This document shows positions 1-6,410 of a DNA stretch of 6,410 nucleotides, in pieces. Source of the DNA: a bacterium (GTDB taxonomy: Bacteria > Desulfobacterota > Binatia > UBA12015). The first letter of the stretch is position 1; the number at the start of each line of letters is the position of its first letter. A program made the translations under genes and the position numbers. The notes under the pieces are model-generated. The model had not been told where the DNA came from. It saw only the letters and a program-made list of their open reading frames with translations, and did no database searches. Location of the stretch: NCBI GenBank assembly GCA_018970825.1, contig JAGWVP010000191.1, positions 1 to 6,410 on the forward strand, read 5' to 3'.

Positions 1-635
1 GGGCCGAGCACGATCTCGCCCCAGCACCAGCCGAGCGCCAGCACCCCGACCCAGGGCAGCACCGGGTAATTGAGGAAGATCGACGGCGTCGCCGCGCCGC
101 CGTCCCAGAGGAGGTTCGCGAGACCGGTCGGCAGGAGTTCGTCTCCCATTTCCGGCGTGAGCACGAACCCCGCGGCGAGAAGGGCCAGCCATGCGGGCGC
201 GAGGTGGCGCAGCAATGCCATCGCCGCGATCCCGCAGCCGATCGCCGTCAGGACGTCGAGGTGGAGCCCCGCACGGGGGCTGCCGGCGTTCATCCACGCG
301 ACGTCGAGCAGCAGGATGAAGAGGCCGCGCGTGACGAGGAAGCGATCGATCGCTTCGGCGGACTCACCTCGTTGCGTGCGACGTCTCGTGCCCAGCACGA
401 GCGACAGCCCGGCGAGAAAGACGAAGGCCACCGGGCAGAAGTGCGTCACCCAGCGCAGGAAGAACTGCGCGACCGGGAACGACGTCATGCCGTGCGCCAG
501 GTTTCTGCTGCCCGGCATGACGCGGCCTTCGTTCAGGAACGCCGAGGCGTGGTCGACGGCCATGAGCACCAGGGCGAGGCCGCGGACCTGGTCGATCGGA
601 AGGAGACGCTCCACCGGTTTCGTCGCGTCGTCCAT
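1..635 (-). CDS. DUF1624 / HGSNAT-like multi-pass membrane protein, 3' end cut by window edge
   Basis: Reading leftward from the ATG at 635-633, the frame is open for 211 codons to the window edge. The N-terminus has the family hallmark IDQVRGLALVLMAVDH (residues 14-29), with Asp15, Arg18, Asp28 and His29 visible, then RWVTHFCPVAFVFLAG (61-76) and NYPVLPWVGVLALGW (189-203). These match DUF1624 / COG3503, relatives of heparan-alpha-glucosaminide N-acetyltransferase and other integral-membrane acyltransferases. Hydrophobic spans appear at roughly 19-34, 57-82, 99-115, 129-142, 147-160 and 186-205, so it sits in the inner membrane. Family members are usually nearly twice this long, so about half lies beyond the left edge. 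The ATG is chosen because an in-frame TGA lies about 11 codons upstream (near 669) with no other ATG between. No good Shine-Dalgarno sequence precedes it. The true acyl donor and acceptor are unknown: the family assignment is firm, the enzymatic role is inferred. Confidence 0.85.
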   Translation of the reverse strand, partial: MDDATKPVERLLPIDQVRGLALVLMAVDHASAFLNEGRVMPGSRNLAHGMTSFPVAQFFLRWVTHFCPVAFVFLAGLSLVLGTRRRTQRGESAEAIDRFLVTRGLFILLLDVAWMNAGSPRAGLHLDVLTAIGCGIAAMALLRHLAPAWLALLAAGFVLTPEMGDELLPTGLANLLWDGGAATPSIFLNYPVLPWVGVLALGWCWGEIVLG

Positions 636-643
636 GGACGAGG

Positions 644-672
644 CTTGAACCAGCGTCGGGAGCGAGCGTCAA
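644..672 (-). promoter_or_regulatory. Weak candidate promoter of the DUF1624 gene
   Basis: On the minus strand TTGACG (672-667, five of six matches to the -35 consensus) is followed after 17 bases by TTCAAG (649-644, three of six matches to -10). The start codon is only 8 bases downstream, so transcription from here would give a leaderless or nearly leaderless mRNA, consistent with the missing Shine-Dalgarno sequence. The -10 match is poor and this could be chance. Confidence 0.2.
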
Positions 673-757
673 AGAACAGGCTGCGGGCACCCGAGTCGGA
701 AGAGAGGGGCTCCGTGGAGTCGGCCTGTGCGAGCCCTCGGAGGCCGGCTACGCCCGC

Positions 758-3097
758 CTAGTTGGCGTCGATGAAGCTCCCTCCGAGCACCCATCCGTAC
801 AACCTGCGATCGGAACCGTTGTCGGCATCTTCGAGGCGGAGGTCCTGCGGGCCATTCCTGAAACTCAGGCCTCTACCGCGCGAGCAATCCTCGGTCACGC
901 ATAAGAGTTGGGTTCTCCGTTGTAATCCCCTGAGATAGAACACATTGCTGTAAGCCGTGGTCTTGTCGGTGTAACGAACCCAATTGTACATGCCCTCGTA
1001 CACGAACTCGTCCGGTTGGTCGTACAGGCTCAGTCCCTGCGCTTTCAGTTTTTCGTTCGACCACGAGTCGAGATAGGGCACGAGTCGACCAGGAGGGCCA
1101 TCGACGACGTTCCAGTCGATGATCTTGGATCCCGACCGCTTGAAGTTCTGCCCATTCGTCGCGAAGGCTCCCGGTTTCGCGGTTTTCGAGACCTTCATTC
1201 CGATCAACCCGACGGTCCCGTTGCCGTAGGGAGGGGAGATTCGGGGGTTGTTTTGGAGAACCCACGGATCTCTGTTCCGGTCCGGGATCAACACGCCGAG
1301 AATGTTGGCAATGTCCTCACGCCCCTCCACGTCGACACGATCGACCTTAAGCCAGTAGCGCGCGAGGACCGCACCGTAGACGGCCGGCAGCGCTCGCCCG
1401 GCAGGCTCTCTCTCGGTCTGACATGTCGTGACCAGGTACTCGTTCGCGGCATCCTTCACCCAGCCCGCGATGGCAGGTTCGTCTGCCTGGTCCGCGCGGC
1501 ACCTTGCCGCCTTGATGCTCGCGACGAGCCCCTGCGACAGCCCGGAGTAGAGGTAGAAAAGGCCCGGATTCGATTCCGTGCCGTTCACGATCTTCTTGTA
1601 CTTGGACACGACTTTCTCGACCTGCACGGCGAAGGCGTCGGTCTGTTTTTTCGTCTGCTCCGCGGCCGGGACCGAGGTGTCGTAGCCGTAACTGGGAGCT
1701 TCCGCCGGGTAGGCCTCGAGGAGGTCGTAGGTATCGCCGGCGAGTTTCACCGCCATCTTCTGCATCGCGACCAGCCGCGACGAGGTCGTCTCGATCACCG
1801 AATTGCACTGGGTCCGGAGGCTCACGAGGTCGCCGGTCGAGGGCGAGGAGCACAGCACGTCGAGTGCTCTCACCAGAGTGTCGAACCTGGCGCCGCTCAG
1901 CCGGTCGATCCGCAACAGGTAGTTCCTGTCACTGGTCGAGGGGATCCTCTGCAGGAGGTCGATGAAAGTGGAAAAGCCCTTCTTCCTCTCCTGCTCGAGC
2001 ACCGTCGCGAACGCGTTTCCGCCGGTGCCGCCTCGCTTGCGGACGAACTCCGTCAGTGAGCCCGCATCCACGCTCTTGAGAAGGATCTGGTAACTCTTCG
2101 TGAGCCTGGCGAGGTCCTGCGCTAGGTCCTCGAACTCCTGCAGGTTCGTGTCCAACTGGGCGCTCGCGACGAAGTTGGTGAGCTTCCCAAGATCGTTCTG
2201 GAGGTTGTCGACCGAGTTCTGGAGCGCATCGAGCTTCGCGAGGATGCGGTCGAGCGAATCGTCGGCCCCCGCGCAGAGACCGGCTCCGATCGAGCCGATC
2301 GAGGATATGGTCGAGTACGCCACGAAACTGAAGTGGGCTCGGGAAGCGGAGATCGTGAGCGCGGCCGAGAAGAGCTGTCCGAGGATGGCGGGGCAGCTGT
2401 CGATACCGTTGGACGCGGGCGAAGCAGCCGCCACCCGAGTCGGGGACGTGAACTCAGAGGGGCGCGCCACCTCGTAGGCGAGCATTCGTCTCGCGAGCTC
2501 GGCCGAGAAGTCCGTCACGCTCGGCGCATCCACGGACTGGCGGTAAAGGTAGTGGGCCACGAGTTCCAGGTCCACGGAGCCGTTCCCGACGGAGTCGGGG
2601 CAGTCCTGCGTGAAACTCTCCCATGCGAAGGCGAGGTCCACGGGTTCCATGCTCGCCAGTTCCGGCCGGAGGGCCAGCACGGCCTCGCGAAGGTAGGCAC
2701 CCGTCGAGGAGCGCGAGACCTCGATGGACTCGTAGCCCGCCGGCGCGGACGCCGTCTCGTAGAGCGCGACCGTGCGACCCGCCACGTCCCGGAATTCGAG
2801 CACGGCGCTTCCCCCGATCCGGGGTCCCGCGTAGGAGATTTCGCAACCCGTCTCGCCCACCGCGCAGACGAACTCGTCCTCGAAGACGACGGCACCCTCG
2901 ATTCCGTCTCGGATCCCGACGGTAGCGAAGTCGCCATCTGCCTCGTTGGCGACGACGAACGTCACGCCGTCGGAGGCCCCGGGATCGAGGTCGAGGGCGT
3001 TCCCGCCGACGCTCCCGCATCCTGCGGCGATCGCGACGAACGCGAGGACCGGGACCAGACCGGTCGTGAATGGCCTCTGCGTCTGCAAGTGGTCCAT
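758..3097 (-). CDS. Large predicted lipoprotein with coiled coil, family not recognised
   Basis: A 779-residue protein I cannot place in a family. The N-terminus is a lipoprotein signal: a hydrophobic core (about residues 13-25) ending AIAAGC, with the lipidated cysteine at Cys27, so the mature protein should be membrane-anchored outside the cytoplasm. Residues 40-130 look like a small beta-rich domain (alternating VTFVVA and AVLEFRDVAGRTVALYE) with Cys78 and Cys85. A hydrophobic, small-residue-rich stretch (about 237-275) precedes a coiled coil (282-310) with hydrophobic positions L282, I285, L289, L292, V296, L299, L303, L306 and V310, an exact 3-4 spacing; helix continues to about 345. Eleven further cysteines suggest disulfides, including C733 and C738. 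The C-terminal third (about 605-779) is rich in Gly, Asn, Tyr and Trp and is probably beta-rich. The ATG at 3097 is supported by GAGGA 8 bases upstream and by placing the signal peptide at the N-terminus. It lies 141 bases after the MoaD-like gene. A surface or secreted helical-bundle protein is possible; no function is claimed. Confidence 0.85.
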   Translation of the reverse strand: MDHLQTQRPFTTGLVPVLAFVAIAAGCGSVGGNALDLDPGASDGVTFVVANEADGDFATVGIRDGIEGAVVFEDEFVCAVGETGCEISYAGPRIGGSAVLEFRDVAGRTVALYETASAPAGYESIEVSRSSTGAYLREAVLALRPELASMEPVDLAFAWESFTQDCPDSVGNGSVDLELVAHYLYRQSVDAPSVTDFSAELARRMLAYEVARPSEFTSPTRVAAASPASNGIDSCPAILGQLFSAALTISASRAHFSFVAYSTISSIGSIGAGLCAGADDSLDRILAKLDALQNSVDNLQNDLGKLTNFVASAQLDTNLQEFEDLAQDLARLTKSYQILLKSVDAGSLTEFVRKRGGTGGNAFATVLEQERKKGFSTFIDLLQRIPSTSDRNYLLRIDRLSGARFDTLVRALDVLCSSPSTGDLVSLRTQCNSVIETTSSRLVAMQKMAVKLAGDTYDLLEAYPAEAPSYGYDTSVPAAEQTKKQTDAFAVQVEKVVSKYKKIVNGTESNPGLFYLYSGLSQGLVASIKAARCRADQADEPAIAGWVKDAANEYLVTTCQTEREPAGRALPAVYGAVLARYWLKVDRVDVEGREDIANILGVLIPDRNRDPWVLQNNPRISPPYGNGTVGLIGMKVSKTAKPGAFATNGQNFKRSGSKIIDWNVVDGPPGRLVPYLDSWSNEKLKAQGLSLYDQPDEFVYEGMYNWVRYTDKTTAYSNVFYLRGLQRRTQLLCVTEDCSRGRGLSFRNGPQDLRLEDADNGSDRRLYGWVLGGSFIDAN

Positions 3098-3098
3098 C

Positions 3099-3110
3099 GA
3101 GGGCTTCCTC
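3099..3110 (-). promoter_or_regulatory. Ribosome binding site of the lipoprotein gene, within a small inverted repeat
   Basis: GAGGA (3110-3106) lies 8 bases before the ATG at 3097 and decides this start. The first four bases are part of a GAGG-AAGC-CCTC inverted repeat (3110-3099), so a short 4 bp hairpin could mask the site in the mRNA. The stem is short and its effect is uncertain. Confidence 0.5.
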
Positions 3111-3188
3111 AGCGAATGAGCAGCGAAGGTGACCAGCCGGCGCGGCCGGAGATCGGGGGCGTTCCGGGTCGGATGATTGCTCTCGGGA

Positions 3189-3198
3189 CGTGATCACG
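3189..3198. promoter_or_regulatory. 10 bp perfect palindrome CGTGATCACG, possible operator
   Basis: CGTGATCACG reads identically on both strands and sits in the 141-base gap upstream of the lipoprotein gene, about 92 bases before its start codon. A TTGACC sequence (five of six to the -35 consensus) lies just upstream on the minus strand, but no acceptable -10 follows at 15-18 bases. The palindrome could bind a dimeric regulator; a single short palindrome is also expected by chance in GC-rich DNA. Confidence 0.2.
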
Positions 3199-3238
3199 GA
3201 TGGGGAAAAGCGGTCAATGCCCGAAACGCCCCGACCCC

Positions 3239-3598
3239 TCACCCCCCCGCGAGCGGAGCCAGCAGGTACACCTCGTCGCCGTTCGCGAGAGCTCGACCGA
3301 GGTTCTCGTCCACCGGGCACCGCTCGCCGTTCAGCATGAGCGTGTGACGCAGGTGCGGGCTCTCCTCGATCGCGGCGCGCAGCCCGATGCCCTCGCGGTC
3401 GGCCGCGTCGAGCAGGTCCCCGAGCGTGGCGCCCTCGGGAAGCGCGATCATCTCGTCGACGTCGTGCCAGCCCGAGCCGGCGCGGCCCTTCAGCATGACG
3501 TGCACGCGGATCGCGTCCGGACGGCCGGACGTTCCGGCGGCCCCGGAGCACGCACCCGAGCTGCCGAACAGCCTGCGAAGCCCCGAGAGCGCGCTCAC
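3239..3598 (-). CDS. MoaD/ThiS-family sulfur carrier protein paired with AOR
   Basis: The body is a ubiquitin-fold sulfur carrier: a first strand IRVHVML (30-36), LPEGATLGDLLDAAD (53-67), LMLNGERCPVDENLGRALANGDEVYLLAP (87-115), ending LAGG. The C-terminal Gly-Gly is the residue pair that such proteins adenylate and convert to a thiocarboxylate for sulfur donation in molybdopterin or tungstopterin synthesis. I chose the GTG at 3598 (119 residues) because GGGAG lies 7 bases upstream and because the internal ATG at 3496 (85 residues) would cut off the first beta-strand. This start gives an N-terminal extension of about 28 residues (SALSGLRRLFG, then a Gly/Ser/Ala linker) ahead of the fold. It begins 56 bases after the AOR stop on the same strand, matching the recurrent AOR-MoaD pairing, so it probably serves cofactor assembly for the adjacent enzyme. 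A ThiS role in thiamine synthesis is less likely without thi genes nearby. The family is confident, the start less so. Confidence 0.85.
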   Translation of the reverse strand: MSALSGLRRLFGSSGACSGAAGTSGRPDAIRVHVMLKGRAGSGWHDVDEMIALPEGATLGDLLDAADREGIGLRAAIEESPHLRHTLMLNGERCPVDENLGRALANGDEVYLLAPLAGG

Positions 3599-3605
3599 TT
3601 CGCCG

Positions 3606-3610
3606 CTCCC
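3606..3610 (-). promoter_or_regulatory. Ribosome binding site supporting the GTG start of the MoaD-like gene
   Basis: GGGAG (3610-3606) lies 7 bases before the GTG at 3598-3596. No comparable site precedes the alternative ATG at 3496, which is why the longer reading is preferred. Confidence 0.5.
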
Positions 3611-3654
3611 GCGGGACCCGGCCGTCCCGTGCGCCTCGTCCGCATTCCCGCCGC

Positions 3655-5688
<2,034 letters not shown>

Positions 5689-5698
5689 GGGCGGAGAT

Positions 5699-5704
5699 CC
5701 TCCT
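5699..5704 (-). promoter_or_regulatory. Strong ribosome binding site of the AOR gene
   Basis: A full AGGAGG (5704-5699) lies 10 bases before the ATG at 5688. The spacing is a little long but no other start codon fits better. Confidence 0.7.
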
Positions 5705-5712
5705 GGGTCGGG

Positions 5713-5740
5713 ACTATAGCGGGCGGAAACGCCCGGCCAA
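5713..5740 (-). promoter_or_regulatory. Candidate sigma-70 promoter of aor-moaD
   Basis: On the minus strand TTGGCC (5740-5735, four of six to -35) is followed after 16 bases by TATAGT (5718-5713, five of six to -10), in a gap otherwise almost free of A+T. Transcription would start near 5706, just ahead of the AGGAGG at 5704, giving a leader of about 18 bases. If real, aor and the MoaD-like gene can be expressed independently of the luciferase-like gene upstream. Confidence 0.4.
5720..5735. repeat. 6 bp inverted repeat in the gap between the luciferase-like gene and aor
   Basis: CGGGCG-GAAA-CGCCCG (5720-5735) is a perfect 6 bp stem with a 4-base loop; on the plus strand the loop is a GNRA-type GAAA. 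It fills the spacer of the candidate promoter. On the coding (minus) strand it is followed by CTATAG rather than a T-run, so it is not a standard intrinsic terminator. An operator or a chance GC-rich repeat are both possible. Confidence 0.35.
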
Positions 5741-5763
5741 CCGCGGCCCTCGCGACCCGCCGC

Positions 5764-6410
5764 TCAACCCCCCGACACCCCCGGCAGCACCTCGCGAGCG
5801 AACCTCTCCACGTAGTCCGCCCCGCCGAAGCCGCCGATCGTGTAGTGGGTCACCCCCCACTCGCGCTCGCGACGGCGGAGTTCCTCCGCACACTGACCGG
5901 GCGTCCCGATCAGCGCGAGCGGCATCCGCAGCACCTGCTCGCCCGCGAGCCCGAAGAACGACCCGATCGCGCTCGCGGTCGCGAGCGCCGCCTCGGGCGA
6001 GTCCGTGAAGTTGCAGATGAACGCGGTCGAGCCGAGCACGATCTGCGACGGGTCGCGGCCGGCCGCGCGCGCCTCGTCGCGCACGAAGGCGAGCTTCTCG
6101 ACGAACGCCTCCTCGGTCACCTTCGCGACCTCGGCCGGCAGGACCGTGCCCGCGCGCCCGGTGTCGGAGATCACGTTCACGATGTCGGCGTGGCGCGCCG
6201 CGATCCGCAAGAGCCCCTTGCCGCTTCCCCCGAGCAGGATCGGCGGATTCGGCTTCTGCAGCGGCTTCGGCGACACGAAGGCGTCCTGCAGACGGTAGAA
6301 CTCGCCCTCGAAGTCGGTACGGTCCTGCGTCCACAGGCTGCGGATCACGCGGATCGACTCCTCGAGCCGGCGCAGCCGCGGCTTCACGTCGGGGAACTCC
6401 GCGCCCATCA
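5764..6410 (-). CDS. Luciferase-like monooxygenase family oxidoreductase, N-terminus cut by window edge
   Basis: The frame is open from the right edge to a TGA at 5766-5764, giving 214 residues counted from a Met codon at 6408. That Met probably is not the true start: the fragment opens with FPDVKPRLRRLEESIRVIRSLW, which in this superfamily lies well inside the TIM-barrel, so some 80-100 N-terminal residues should lie beyond the edge. Further hallmarks are PKPLQKPNPPILLGGSG (47-63), GLLRIAARHADIVNV (65-79), which forms the flavin/deazaflavin-phosphate side of the barrel, and LALIGTPGQCAEELRRR (164-180) near the C-terminus. The pattern resembles the F420-dependent LLM class, perhaps the MSMEG_2516-like group, which transfers hydride between reduced F420 and an organic substrate. 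An FMN-dependent bacterial relative is the alternative, because the cofactor-discriminating N-terminus is missing. It ends 75 bases before aor on the same strand; co-function with aor is possible but unproven. Confidence 0.85.
   Translation of the reverse strand, partial: MGAEFPDVKPRLRRLEESIRVIRSLWTQDRTDFEGEFYRLQDAFVSPKPLQKPNPPILLGGSGKGLLRIAARHADIVNVISDTGRAGTVLPAEVAKVTEEAFVEKLAFVRDEARAAGRDPSQIVLGSTAFICNFTDSPEAALATASAIGSFFGLAGEQVLRMPLALIGTPGQCAEELRRREREWGVTHYTIGGFGGADYVERFAREVLPGVSGG

Noticed and set aside
636..757. Possible terminator after the lipoprotein gene (GGCTC...GAGCC, with a pyrimidine-rich tail on the minus strand).
   Set aside because: The stem is 5 bp with a loop of about 18 bases and there is no T-run. 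Otherwise this gap holds nothing beyond the weak promoter already listed.
70..761. Plus-strand open frames of 185-192 codons at the left end.
   Set aside because: Their products are Arg/Ala/Ser-rich with no family features, and they are antisense to the clearly recognisable DUF1624 protein.
1016..2059. A 347-codon plus-strand open frame opposite the lipoprotein gene.
   Set aside because: The translation is Arg/Val/Gly-rich without motifs, signal or start signals, as expected of an antisense shadow in GC-rich coding DNA.
3207..3240. Possible intrinsic terminator after the MoaD-like gene (GGTC...GACC followed by GCTTTT on the minus strand).
   Set aside because: The stem is only 4 bp with a loop of about 17 bases and the T-run is four bases, too weak to call.
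2454..3551. A 365-codon minus-strand frame spanning the gap between the lipoprotein and MoaD-like genes.
   Set aside because: It is extremely Arg-rich and low-complexity and overlaps two better-supported genes in other frames.
5714..6334. An alternative minus-strand frame overlapping the luciferase-like gene.
   Set aside because: Its product is Arg/Ala/Gly-rich and lacks motifs, whereas the overlapping frame has unmistakable luciferase-family signatures.

Overview
The window is GC-rich DNA, about 78% G+C in a sampled block of the oxidoreductase gene (5281-5340), and all five recognisable genes lie on the minus strand. A signal-peptidase-II lipoprotein, a tungsten-type aldehyde oxidoreductase and a luciferase-like (probably coenzyme F420-using) oxidoreductase together suggest a high-GC Gram-negative bacterium. 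A deltaproteobacterial/Myxococcota-, Desulfobacterota- or Binatota-like lineage would fit, but the sequence does not settle this.

In the direction of transcription (right to left): (1) 6410-5764 is the C-terminal two thirds or so of a luciferase-like monooxygenase family protein, cut by the right edge. (2) 5688-3655 is a complete aldehyde:ferredoxin oxidoreductase (AOR) with the four cluster cysteines in family arrangement, preceded by an AGGAGG ribosome binding site and a plausible promoter. (3) 3598-3239 is a small MoaD/ThiS-type sulfur carrier ending in Gly-Gly. It starts 56 bases after the AOR stop and almost certainly shares its transcript. (4) 3097-758 is a 779-residue predicted lipoprotein of no family I recognise, with a strongly hydrophobic central stretch followed by a perfect-heptad coiled coil. 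(5) 635-1 is the N-terminal half of a DUF1624 / heparan-alpha-glucosaminide N-acetyltransferase-like multi-pass membrane protein, cut by the left edge.

The AOR and MoaD-like genes form one functional unit: AOR carries a tungstopterin cofactor, and a MoaD-like protein donates sulfur during pterin dithiolene formation. The luciferase-like gene may be upstream in the same direction, but a candidate promoter separates it from aor. The lipoprotein and DUF1624 genes have no evident functional link to the aor pair. Gaps between genes are short (56 to 141 bases) and hold only start signals and small inverted repeats. I see no RNA gene, mobile element, CRISPR array or clear intrinsic terminator. I do not see a demonstrably new multi-gene system. 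The least explained item is the lipoprotein.
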